Shown here: in pieces, positions 7,057-13,042 of the stretch
Layout of the letters: each line of letters starts with the position of its first letter
Position numbering within the stretch: position 1 is the first letter of the stretch
Source: Oscillospiraceae bacterium
GTDB taxonomy: Bacteria; Bacillota; Clostridia; Oscillospirales; Ruminococcaceae
Assembly: GCA_022792755.1 (NCBI GenBank)
Contig: JAAWBP010000092.1
Span: 1-14,124, forward strand
Reading direction: 5' to 3'
Length of the DNA stretch: 14,124 nucleotides
Position numbers and translations under genes: made by a program
The notes under the pieces: model-generated
Told to the model about the DNA's origin: nothing
The model's input: the letters and a program-made list of their open reading frames with translations, nothing else
Databases searched by the model: none

Positions 7057-7437
7057 ATGAAACTCGCTGTGACAGCAGAAAACGGACAGGTGTTCCAGCA
7101 CTTTGGACACACAAAATTGTTTCAGGTGTTTACTGTAGAGGAGGGCAAGGTGACGGCTAGGGAAGCGCTCGACACTTCGATGAGCGGGCACGAGGCCCTG
7201 GCGGTCATCTTAAAAAACGCGGGCGTTTCCGTCCTGATCTGCGGCGGGATCGGGGGCGGCGCAAAGGCGGCGCTCCAGTCGAACGGGATCGAGCTCGTGG
7301 CGGGCGCTTCCGGTGAGATCGAGGCTGTGGTCGAGGATTACCTGGCGGGGCGGCTGGTGCACAACCCGCTGGTTCAGTGCAGCCACCATCATCATGAGGG
7401 GGAAGGCGGGCACCGCTGCGGGCATCACCACGAATGA
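7057..7437 (+). CDS. NifX/NifB-like Fe-Mo cofactor-binding family protein with His-rich tail
   Basis: 126-aa protein of the dinitrogenase iron-molybdenum cofactor (NifX/NafY/NifB C-terminal) fold. It shows the opening MKLAVTAENGQVFQHFGHTKLF and the ribonuclease H-like pattern with SVLICGGIGGGAKAAL and NGIELVAGASG. Non-nif members are widespread in anaerobes and their cargo is not settled; they are thought to bind Fe-S or Mo/Fe clusters. The tail from Cys108 holds 8 His and 2 Cys in 19 residues, a likely metal-binding extension. The start is ATG 7057, after a GAAAGG site at 7041-7046. In-frame upstream sequence back to 6856 is not similar to the family and overlaps mrp. No other nif genes are nearby, so nitrogen fixation is not implied. 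Confidence 0.88.
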   Translation: MKLAVTAENGQVFQHFGHTKLFQVFTVEEGKVTAREALDTSMSGHEALAVILKNAGVSVLICGGIGGGAKAALQSNGIELVAGASGEIEAVVEDYLAGRLVHNPLVQCSHHHHEGEGGHRCGHHHE

Positions 7438-7633
7438 CCCGCTGTGACGAAAAATCCGTGTTCGACAGCAGTCGGCAGCCCGGGAATTCATACGCCGGCA
7501 GGCTGTCTGGCATAGCGCTTTTGTCCTGAAGATATGCTTTGCGCCTCGAACCCTCTTGCTTTTTGGGTGCGTTCATCAGAGCTTAAAAGGGAAGATTCCC
7601 CACCGCGCCGGATAAGCGACACGCGGTGGAAAT

Positions 7634-7669
7634 AAAGCGCCCCCTGCAAACATTTGCAGGGGGCGCTTT
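7634..7669. terminator. 17-bp perfect hairpin, probable (bidirectional) terminator
   Basis: AAAGCGCCCCCTGCAAA (7634-7650) pairs perfectly with 7653-7669 around a 2-nt CA, effectively a 4-nt loop. The A run on the left and T run on the right fit a bidirectional intrinsic terminator. The minus strand continues TTTATTT, a better U tail than the plus strand. It lies 197 nt after the NifX-like gene, the nearest candidate it could terminate on the plus strand. Confidence 0.6.
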
Positions 7670-8249
7670 GCGGTATGCTGGACACCTTCTGCGGGCCGTT
7701 CGCACCCGAACGTTCTGCTGATCTCCAGGCTTTGATCCTACAAGGCACCTCTGGGATACCGGCCCTGCTTTTTGCAATACCGGTGGATCGCGTCTGTCCC
7801 GCCGGGGCACAAGCGCGGAGGTACTCCGCCCTGCGGCCTGTGACCAGACTGGACCTGTGCCCAGGCAGGGCAATTCGCACCCAAACGTGCTGCCGGTTTT
7901 TGAATGATTGTCCTGCGAGATGCCTTTTACGAGCTATAGGGCAGCGTGCCCCTGCTAGCAGTTCGCACCCCAACGCCTTTATAAATGTTCGTCTTGAGAG
8001 GCGCATGATACAAAACGCGTGGCTCGTGGGGCAGGGTAGCCCTGCGGGCAATTTCGCACCCGAACGTTCTGCCATTCGCTAAGTTTCCGTCCTGCAATCT
8101 GTCTGAGATAAAACGGTAGGATGTGTCTCGCGGGTCACAAAGCTATCGGTTTAATATAACTTGGGTATCGCGTATTGCCCAGTCCGGGCACGGACACGGG
8201 ATCACCCGGCCGCGTATTGACAGCGGAAGCATTCCGCACCCGTGACCGG

Positions 8250-8300
8250 GCAGGACATTCGCACTCAAACGTTCTGTCAATCTCTAAGTTTTTGTCCTGC
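8250..8300. repeat. Imperfect stem-loop formed by the last repeat unit
   Basis: GCAGGACA (8250-8257) can pair with TGTCCTGC (8293-8300), enclosing core A. The unit at 7865 keeps the same pairing with changed bases: GCAGGGCAA upstream of core A and TTGTCCTGC downstream, with one G-U pair. Preserved pairing across diverged copies suggests the structure matters or did so in the past. The units at 7962 and 8053 pair less well. Confidence 0.5.
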
Positions 8301-8323
8301 GAGGCGCATGAAACAAAACAACT

Positions 8324-8353
8324 ACAACGTACCTCGCGGGAAATGAACGTTGT
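8324..8353 (-). terminator. Weak candidate terminator for the phosphoesterase gene
   Basis: On the minus strand ACAACGT and ACGTTGT form a 7-bp stem with a 16-nt loop, followed by AGTTGTTTTGTTTC. It lies about 70 nt after the minus-strand stop. The stem is short and the loop long, so this is tentative. Confidence 0.3.
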
Positions 8354-8419
8354 TACTTATCTGCCTGCGAATCGCGTTTGCCCTGCCCGGGCAGGCCGCC
8401 GAAATGGGGGAACCGGCTT

Positions 8420-9277
8420 TTATTCGGCACGAAGCTCTATAAAAACAACCTCCGGGCGGTTGTTGAACCGAAGCGGAATGATGCTGTTCCCAAGGCCGCG
8501 GCTGACCACCATGCTGGTGCCGCCGCTTTCATATACCCCGGCGTCGTAGTGGGGGAACAGCCCTTGATTTGGAGCAACCAGCCCGCCGATCAGCGGCAGG
8601 CGGAACTGGCCGCCGTGGGCATGGCCGCTCAAAACCAAATCGATGCCGCAGTCCGCATAAGAGTCAAACAACTCCGGCCTGTGCGAAAGCAGGATGGTGT
8701 AACGGTTTCCGTTTCCGGCCAGGTTTTTCAATTTCACACCGGCCATGGAGGAGGCTTCCCCAAATAAGTCGCCCTTAAGGGTGAAATCGGGATCGGAAAG
8801 CCCGACCAGCACAATCGTTTCGCCGCCGTGCGCGAACTGTACCGCTTCATCCTCAAGTACGGCTGCGCCGTTCCTCTCGATACCGGCTCTGAGTTCGCCA
8901 TATCGCGGCAGGCTCGCTTCATGGTTGCCCGTTACATAATAAACAGGGGCAATTTGGGCCGCCTCTTTGACAAAATCGAGGGCGATATCGAGATCCGTAT
9001 GTCCTGCGTCCACCAAATCGCCGGTGATTGCAATGAGATCCGGCGCATTCTCGGAGAGTATGCGCAGCAGCTCGGCGTTGTCTTCTCCAAATTCGGCGTT
9101 GTGCAGGTCGGATACCTGCGCAATCCGAAATCCGGAAAAGGCAGAGGGGATGCGGCTGCTGGAAATGGTAACAGTACTTGCCATCAACGCCGTGTTGCCC
9201 CATACCGTCCATACGATCAAAGCCAGCAGCAGAAGGGCCGCCGTGCAGAGCGAAATGAAATATTTTTTCTTTTTCAT
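8420..9277 (-). CDS. Membrane-anchored metallophosphoesterase (YkuE/YaeI-like)
   Basis: 285-aa calcineurin-like phosphoesterase. The N-terminus MKKKKY followed by a hydrophobic stretch (residues ~7-27) is a signal anchor, placing the catalytic domain outside the membrane. All metal-ligand motifs of the family are present in order: DLH (Asp57, His59), GDLVD (Asp87), GNHE (Asn118, His119), SHRPE (His199) and GHAHGGQ (His219, His221). Relatives include B. subtilis YkuE and E. coli YaeI; some members hydrolyse phospholipid or nucleotide-sugar-lipid phosphodiesters, but the substrate here cannot be told. The ATG at 9277 has only a weak ribosome site (GGCTGG). The gene stands alone, divergent from proS, with the repeat region on its 3' side. 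Confidence 0.9.
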   Translation of the reverse strand: MKKKKYFISLCTAALLLLALIVWTVWGNTALMASTVTISSSRIPSAFSGFRIAQVSDLHNAEFGEDNAELLRILSENAPDLIAITGDLVDAGHTDLDIALDFVKEAAQIAPVYYVTGNHEASLPRYGELRAGIERNGAAVLEDEAVQFAHGGETIVLVGLSDPDFTLKGDLFGEASSMAGVKLKNLAGNGNRYTILLSHRPELFDSYADCGIDLVLSGHAHGGQFRLPLIGGLVAPNQGLFPHYDAGVYESGGTSMVVSRGLGNSIIPLRFNNRPEVVFIELRAE

Positions 9278-9334
9278 ACGTTTACCAGCCGTTCATGATT
9301 GTTCAGAGAGCTTGCCGCATCCCTGTGAATCAAA

Positions 9335-9363
9335 ATTCTACCACAGCTTCCCTCCGAATTCAA
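9335..9363 (-). promoter_or_regulatory. Sigma-A promoter of the phosphoesterase gene
   Basis: On the minus strand, TTGAAT (9363-9358), a 17-nt spacer, and TAGAAT (9340-9335), with TGG just before the -10 (extended -10). Predicted start is near 9328, about 50 nt before the ATG. Confidence 0.7.
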
Positions 9364-9434
9364 GGCGGGCCGGTTCAGCCTTGAAAGTTTCATTCCAAGC
9401 GTGTCTTTTTAGAAAGAACAGTTTCCCCCGCCCC

Positions 9435-9463
9435 TTGCCAAACCCGCTTCCCCGTGCTAAAAT
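9435..9463 (+). promoter_or_regulatory. Sigma-A promoter of proS
   Basis: TTGCCA (9435-9440), a 17-nt spacer, and TAAAAT (9458-9463), with TGC before the -10 (extended -10). Predicted start is near 9470. The ~53-nt leader contains a small GGGG/CCCC hairpin and the AAAGGA ribosome site at 9505-9510. It is too short to be a T-box leader. Confidence 0.75.
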
Positions 9464-9522
9464 AAGACAGCTAGACGATTCATTTGGGGGAGAAGCCCCT
9501 TTCGAAAGGATATTGAATAAAT

Positions 9523-10962
9523 ATGGCAGAGCAGAAAAAAATGGTCGAGGCCATCACCTCGATGGAAGAAGATTTCGCACAGTGGTATACCGACGTTGTG
9601 AAAAAGGCGGAGATGATCGACTACTCCAGCGTCAAGGGCTGTATGGTCTTCCGACCCTATGGCTACGCCATCTGGGAAAACATCCAAAAGGATTTGGACG
9701 CCCGCTTCAAAGCGACCGGGCATGAAAATGTCTATATGCCGATGCTGATCCCTGAGAGCCTGCTCCAGAAGGAAAAGGATCACGTCGAGGGCTTTGCGCC
9801 CGAGGTCGCCTGGGTCACTCAGGGCGGGCAGGAGAAGCTGAGCGAACGGCTCTGCATCCGCCCGACCTCCGAGGTGCTCTTCTGTGAGCACTATGCCAAG
9901 GTCATCAACTCCTACCGCGACCTGCCGAAGCTCTACAACCAGTGGTGTTCGGTTATGCGCTGGGAAAAGACGACCCGCCCCTTCCTCCGGAATTCCGAAT
10001 TCCTCTGGCAGGAGGGCCATACCATGCACGAAACCGCCGAGGAAGCCCAGGCGGAGACGATGCGGATGCTCAATGTCTACGCCGACTTTTATAAAGAATC
10101 CCTGGCGATCCCGGTCGTCAAGGGGCAGAAGACCGAAAAGGAAAAGTTCGCGGGCGCTGTCGCGACCTACACCATCGAGCCGATGATGCACAACGGCGTC
10201 GCCCTTCAGGGCGGCACCTCCCACTACTTTGGGGACGGCTTTGCCAAGAGCTTCGGGATCACCTTTACCGGGCGGGACAACACCCTCCGGTACCCGCACC
10301 AGACCTCCTGGGGGGTCTCCACCCGGATGATCGGCGCGATCATCATGGTGCACGGCGACGACAGCGGTTTGATCCTCCCGCCCAAGATCGCCCCGGTCCA
10401 GGTGGCGATCGTCCCGGTTGCCCAGCATAAAGCGGGGGTTCTCGAAAAGGCCCGCGAGGTCGCCGATTCGCTGAAGGACGCCTTCCGGATCAAGCTCGAC
10501 GACAGCGACAATTCCCCGGGCTGGAAGTTCAGCCAGTACGAGATGAAGGGCGTTCCGCTCCGGCTGGAGATCGGCCCCCGCGACATCGAGCAGGGCCAGT
10601 GCGTCCTGGTTCGCCGGGACAACCGGGAGAAAACCGTCGTAAAGCTTGAGGCGCTTTCGGCCGAAATTGAGAAGGCGCTCCAGGCGGTTCACGATGGGCT
10701 CTATGAAAAGGCGCTGAAAAACCTGGAGGAGAAAACTTTCACCGCCCGTAATTATGACGAGTTCCTCGACATTGCGGAAAACCATCCGGGCTTTATCAAA
10801 GCGATGTGGTGCGGCGACGCTGCCTGCGAGGACAAGCTCAAGGATGCGACCGGCGGCGTCAAATCCCGCTGCATCCCTTTTGAAGAGGAACAGCTCGCGG
10901 ATACCTGCGTCTGCTGCGGGAAGCCGGCAAAGCATATGGTTTACTGGGGAAAACAGTACTAA
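9523..10962 (+). CDS. proS: Prolyl-tRNA synthetase, eukaryote/archaeal-type (ProS type 3)
   Basis: Class II aminoacyl-tRNA synthetase (479 aa) charging tRNA-Pro. It lacks the ~180-residue INS editing domain of the E. coli type and has the C-terminal zinc domain of the short form found in archaea, eukaryotes, Thermus and many Clostridia. Class II motifs are visible: motif 1 around residues 52-80 (ending YMPMLIPESLL), motif 2 with RPTSE (113-117) and RWEKTTRPFLRNSEFLWQEGHT (146-167), and motif 3 SWGVSTRMIGAII (262-274). The anticodon-binding domain follows (~290-390). The zinc site is Cys430, Cys435, Cys462 and Cys465, and the chain ends in the conserved Tyr. With no INS domain, editing of Ala-tRNA-Pro must be done elsewhere or not at all. 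It is a monocistronic gene with its own promoter and terminator. Confidence 0.96.
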   Translation: MAEQKKMVEAITSMEEDFAQWYTDVVKKAEMIDYSSVKGCMVFRPYGYAIWENIQKDLDARFKATGHENVYMPMLIPESLLQKEKDHVEGFAPEVAWVTQGGQEKLSERLCIRPTSEVLFCEHYAKVINSYRDLPKLYNQWCSVMRWEKTTRPFLRNSEFLWQEGHTMHETAEEAQAETMRMLNVYADFYKESLAIPVVKGQKTEKEKFAGAVATYTIEPMMHNGVALQGGTSHYFGDGFAKSFGITFTGRDNTLRYPHQTSWGVSTRMIGAIIMVHGDDSGLILPPKIAPVQVAIVPVAQHKAGVLEKAREVADSLKDAFRIKLDDSDNSPGWKFSQYEMKGVPLRLEIGPRDIEQGQCVLVRRDNREKTVVKLEALSAEIEKALQAVHDGLYEKALKNLEEKTFTARNYDEFLDIAENHPGFIKAMWCGDAACEDKLKDATGGVKSRCIPFEEEQLADTCVCCGKPAKHMVYWGKQY

Positions 10963-10973
10963 AAAAGACGAAG

Positions 10974-11014
10974 GGGCTATTTGTGTATATTGCACAAATA
11001 GCCCTCTTTTATTT
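10974..11014 (+). terminator. Intrinsic terminator after proS
   Basis: A 12-bp perfect stem, GGGCTATTTGTG (10974-10985) with CACAAATAGCCC (10993-11004), a 7-nt loop, then TCTTTTATTT. It lies 11 nt after the stop and separates proS from the ribosomal protein operon. Confidence 0.92.
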
Positions 11015-11039
11015 CTCGAAATTTCTACGCACATTTTGC

Positions 11040-11068
11040 TTGCTGTTGCATAGCCCATATAGTATAAT
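11040..11068 (+). promoter_or_regulatory. Sigma-A promoter of the S10 operon
   Basis: TTGCTG (11040-11045), a 17-nt spacer, and TATAAT (11063-11068). The predicted start near 11075 gives an unusually long, structured leader of about 310 nt before rpsJ. Confidence 0.75.
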
Positions 11069-11191
11069 AATTAGGCACGACTGCGACAGATATGCGATGA
11101 AGCGGGAGGTGGCCGCCTTTTCGGCGGGGAATTTCCGTGGAGTATGTCCGATTTTAAACCGGGCGACAACAATTACTGAACAAGTAAGTAC

Positions 11192-11233
11192 GGTATATAC
11201 TGTCACAAGGGTTTGGCTTGTGGTAAGTATACC
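11192..11233 (+). ncRNA. Two-part stem-loop in the S10 leader
   Basis: GGTATA (11192-11197) pairs with TATACC (11228-11233), and CACAAG (11204-11209) pairs with CTTGTG (11217-11222). These are 6 + 6 bp separated by an internal loop of 6 and 5 nt and capped by GGTTTGG. A stem interrupted by an asymmetric internal loop is typical of protein-binding leader elements (inference). Confidence 0.5.
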
Positions 11234-11278
11234 TGCGTCGTATGGGGCAGAGGGTTCTTGCGGCCTTTTGCCGGATTT

Positions 11279-11310
11279 CCGGAAAAACTGCGTGTTTTTT
11301 CGGTTTTTTT
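11279..11310 (+). terminator. Intrinsic terminator within the rpsJ leader
   Basis: CCGGAAAAA (11279-11287) pairs with TTTTTTCGG (11295-11303) through 9 bp (one G-U), loop CTGCGTG, followed by seven T (11304-11310). CCGGA at 11271-11275 can instead pair with TCCGG at 11278-11282, capturing the terminator's 5' arm, so the two folds exclude each other. Confidence 0.6.
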
Positions 11311-11372
11311 ATAGCATATCGCGAAACACACGGCGCCGTGTTTGGGGATTGATGTTCACCGCGTACAATTTT

Positions 11373-11379
11373 AAGGAGG
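11373..11379 (+). promoter_or_regulatory. Ribosome binding site fixing the GTG start of rpsJ
   Basis: AAGGAGG is 8 nt before GTG 11388 but only 2 nt before the in-frame ATG 11382. The GTG therefore fits both spacing and the usual S10 N-terminus (MAVKEKIRIRL). Confidence 0.8.
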
Positions 11380-11387
11380 CGATGAAA

Positions 11388-11699
11388 GTGGCAGTCAAGG
11401 AAAAAATCAGAATCAGGCTCAAGAGTTACGACCACAGTCTGGCGGACGCTGCGGCGGCTAAGATCGTGGAGACCGCAAAGAGGACAGGGGCAAGGGTGTC
11501 GGGCCCGATCCCGCTCCCGACCGAAAAAGAGGTCGTGACCATTCTCCGTGCTGTTCACAAGTACAAGGACAGCCGGGAACAGTTTGAGATGAGAACCCAC
11601 AAAAGACTCATCGACATTTTGAGGCCGTCCAACAAAACTGTTGAGGCTTTGCAGGGTCTTGAGCTTCCTGCCGGCGTAGAGCTGGAGATCAAACTCTAA
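11388..11699 (+). CDS. rpsJ: 30S ribosomal protein S10
   Basis: S10 (103 aa, normal length), a head protein of the small subunit; in many bacteria it also acts as the transcription factor NusE. The family sequence is clear: KIRIRLKSYDHSLADAAAAKIVETAKRTGARVSGPIPLPTE, then the loop with MRTHKRLIDILRPS and the C-terminal LPAGVELEIKL. The start is taken as GTG 11388 from ribosome-site spacing and the conserved N-terminus. It is the first gene of the S10 operon, whose expression may be set by attenuation in its long leader. A 66-nt gap with a hairpin separates it from rplC. Confidence 0.96.
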   Translation: MAVKEKIRIRLKSYDHSLADAAAAKIVETAKRTGARVSGPIPLPTEKEVVTILRAVHKYKDSREQFEMRTHKRLIDILRPSNKTVEALQGLELPAGVELEIKL

Positions 11700-11721
11700 T
11701 CAGGTCTGCGGCGCAGGTCAA

Positions 11722-11740
11722 GTTGGCGCAGCCCGCCAAC
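11722..11740 (+). other. Hairpin between rpsJ and rplC
   Basis: GTTGGCG (11722-11728) pairs with CGCCAAC (11734-11740) around a 5-nt loop. No T tract follows, so it is not a terminator. It is possibly an RNA processing or stabilising element. Confidence 0.5.
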
Positions 11741-11765
11741 CAATAACCGAATAGGAGGAAAGACA

Positions 11766-12401
11766 ATGAAAAAAGGCATCGTTGGAAAGAAAATTGGCAT
11801 GACGCAGATTTTCGACGAGAACGGCAAGGTTATCCCGGTCACCGTCGTAGAGGCCGGCCCTTGCGTAGTGGTCCAGAAAAAGACCGTTGAGAACGACGGC
11901 TATTCCGCTGTGCAGCTCGGCTTTGGCGAGATCAGCGTGAAGAACGCCAACAAACCGCAGAAAGGCCATTTTGCAAAGGCGGACGCTGCGGTGAAGAGAA
12001 CTTTGAACGAGTTCAAATTTGATGATCCGGACGCCCTGAACCTGGGCGACATTATCAAGGCCGATACCTTCGAAGCCGGCGATATCGTCGATGTCTGCGG
12101 CACGAGTAAAGGTAAAGGCTTCGCCGGCACCATCAAACGCTATGGAAACAGGTCCTTAAAAGCGACTCACGGCACAGGCCCGGTGGGGAGACACGCCGGT
12201 TCCATGGGCGCCGGTTCCGACCCGTCCAGAATCATGAAGGGCAAGAAGATGCCCGGCCAGCTGGGCGCAGAGACCGTGACCGTCCAGAACCTCGAGATCG
12301 TCAAGGTAGACGCTGAAAACAACCTGATTGCACTCAAAGGCGCGATTCCCGGCCCGAAGGGCGGCATCGTCACCATCAAAAGTGCTGTGAAGAAAGCTTA
12401 A
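11766..12401 (+). CDS. rplC: 50S ribosomal protein L3
   Basis: L3 (211 aa) is an early assembly protein that reaches toward the peptidyl transferase centre. It starts with the family signature KKGIVGKKIGMTQIFDENGKVIPVTVVEAGPC and contains SKGKGFAGTIKRYG. The central extension (residues ~140-180) reads THGTGPVGRHAGSMGAG then SDPSRIMKGKKMPGQLG, differing from the more common SHGSxxHRxPGSxG form but aligning with it, and keeping KGKKMPGQ. The ribosome site AGGAGG is 8-9 nt upstream of the ATG. It is the second gene of the S10 operon, 17 nt before rplD. Confidence 0.96.
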   Translation: MKKGIVGKKIGMTQIFDENGKVIPVTVVEAGPCVVVQKKTVENDGYSAVQLGFGEISVKNANKPQKGHFAKADAAVKRTLNEFKFDDPDALNLGDIIKADTFEAGDIVDVCGTSKGKGFAGTIKRYGNRSLKATHGTGPVGRHAGSMGAGSDPSRIMKGKKMPGQLGAETVTVQNLEIVKVDAENNLIALKGAIPGPKGGIVTIKSAVKKA

Positions 12402-12418
12402 CGGAAGGAGGAAGCGAG

Positions 12419-13042
12419 ATGCCAAGCATGAAAGTTTTAGACAGAAACGGCAAAGAGGTTTCCACGATGGAGCTTTCCGATGCTGTTTTCGGCATAACCC
12501 CGAACGAGCCGGTTATGCATATGGCTGTGGTCAACTACCTGGCCAACCAGCGCCAGGGCACACAGTCCACCCTCACCCGCACCGAGGTCCGCGGCGGCGG
12601 CCGCAAGCCCTGGAGACAGAAGGGCACCGGCCACGCGAGACAGGGTTCGATCCGCGCCCCGCAGTGGAGACACGGCGGCGTCGCCCTCGGCCCGAAGCCG
12701 CGCGACTACCGTTTTTCGCTGAATAAGAAAGTCCGCGCCCTTGCGCTGAAATCCGCGTTGTCCGCCAAAGTGCAGGGAGGCGAGATGATCCTCCTCGACA
12801 GCTTCGGCTTAGAAGGGTACAAAACCAAGGAGATGATCGGCATTTTGGGCGCGCTCGGCGCGGACAAGAAGGTCCTGATCGCCCTGCCGAACGTCGACCA
12901 GAAGGTCATCAAGAGTGCGAATAACATCCCGGGCGTCAAGACGACCCAGTACAACACCCTGAATGTTTACGACATTCTCAACTGCGACAAAGTGGTTATG
13001 CTCAAGGATACCGCTCTCAAGCTTGAGGAGGTGTACGCGTAA
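12419..13042 (+). CDS. rplD: 50S ribosomal protein L4
   Basis: L4 (207 aa) lines the exit tunnel; in E. coli it also represses its own operon by binding the S10 leader. Family features are the long basic loop (about residues 45-95) with TRTEVRGGGRKPWRQKGTGHARQGS and RAPQWRHGGVALGPKPRDY, followed by KVRALALKSALSAK. The ATG at 12419 follows AAGGAGG (12405-12411) with 7-nt spacing; a second ATG at 12428 is less well placed. The TAA overlaps the rplW start (TAATG), implying coupled translation. Confidence 0.96.
   Translation: MPSMKVLDRNGKEVSTMELSDAVFGITPNEPVMHMAVVNYLANQRQGTQSTLTRTEVRGGGRKPWRQKGTGHARQGSIRAPQWRHGGVALGPKPRDYRFSLNKKVRALALKSALSAKVQGGEMILLDSFGLEGYKTKEMIGILGALGADKKVLIALPNVDQKVIKSANNIPGVKTTQYNTLNVYDILNCDKVVMLKDTALKLEEVYA

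Larger units (their letters stand above)
7699..8394. repeat. Diverged direct-repeat family (cores A and B)
   Basis: Core A, TTCGCACCCGAACGTTCTGC, occurs at 7699 (exact), 7874 (TTCGCACCCAAACGTGCTGC), 7962 (TTCGCACCCCAACG, then divergent), 8053 (exact) and 8258 (TTCGCACTCAAACGTTCTGT). Core B, ATCGCGTNTTGCCC then CCGGGCA, occurs at 7787, 8167 and 8371. Start-to-start spacings of A are 175, 88, 91 and 205 nt. A and B in the last two units are 114 and 113 nt apart, so those are tandem copies of a ~205-nt unit. They also share CTAAGTTT..GTCCTGC, ATAAAAC/ACAAAAC and CTCGCGGG at matching offsets. No transposase or repeat protein is linked. Confidence 0.75.
7438..8419. other. Gene-free 1-kb region with hairpin and diverged repeats
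   Basis: No frame here carries a recognisable protein. Open frames on both strands run through the repeats and read as low-complexity Arg/Ala/Pro/Ser sequence without family motifs. Contents from left to right are: ~195 nt with nothing clear (a possible repeat fragment TTGTCCTG near 7521), a 17-bp perfect hairpin (7634-7669), five copies of repeat core A and three of core B between 7699 and 8394, and the 3' side of the minus-strand phosphoesterase gene. Confidence 0.75.
11075..11387 (+). promoter_or_regulatory. Structured 5' leader of the S10 operon, candidate attenuator
   Basis: Roughly 313-nt untranslated leader. Elements in order are: a small CCGCC/GGCGG hairpin (11113-11127), a two-part stem-loop (11192-11233), alternative CCGG-containing hairpins (11261-11282), a terminator hairpin with a T tail (11279-11310), a 14-nt palindrome ACACGGCGCCGTGT (11328-11341) and the rpsJ ribosome site. 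An open frame reads through it in phase with rpsJ, but its sequence is not protein-like and it includes the terminator. In E. coli the S10 leader is controlled by L4 through attenuation; whether that ligand applies here is unknown. Confidence 0.6.

Noticed and set aside
7057..7437. Nitrogen fixation gene
   Set aside because: The NifX-like fold is widespread outside nif clusters and no nifHDK, nifE/N or nifB neighbours are present.
7488..8082. Open frames on both strands (about 195 and 142 codons) in the repeat region
   Set aside because: They run through the diverged repeats, contain the repeated peptides expected from them, have no recognisable domain, and have no good ribosome site.
7699..8394. 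CRISPR array
   Set aside because: Copies are diverged, spacing is irregular (88 to 205 nt), inter-copy sequence is itself partly repeated, and no cas gene is present.
8175..8549. Plus-strand open frame of 124 codons
   Set aside because: It starts in the repeats and runs into the antisense strand of the phosphoesterase gene; no motifs.
9464..9522. T-box riboswitch upstream of proS
   Set aside because: The leader from the predicted start is only about 53 nt, far too short for a T-box, and no specifier or antiterminator sequence is seen.
9457..11058. A 533-codon open frame on the minus strand
   Set aside because: It is antisense to proS over its whole length, has no family motifs, and results from the GC-rich third codon positions of proS, which shows complete class II synthetase motifs.
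11173..11201. Second S10 promoter (TTACTG-N17-TATACT)
   Set aside because: The -35 element matches poorly, and the -10-like bases are part of the stem-loop at 11192-11233.
10983..11387. N-terminal extension of rpsJ (in-frame open reading back to 10983)
   Set aside because: It would pass through the proS terminator, the promoter and the leader terminator; S10 is about 103 aa and the strong ribosome site points to GTG 11388.
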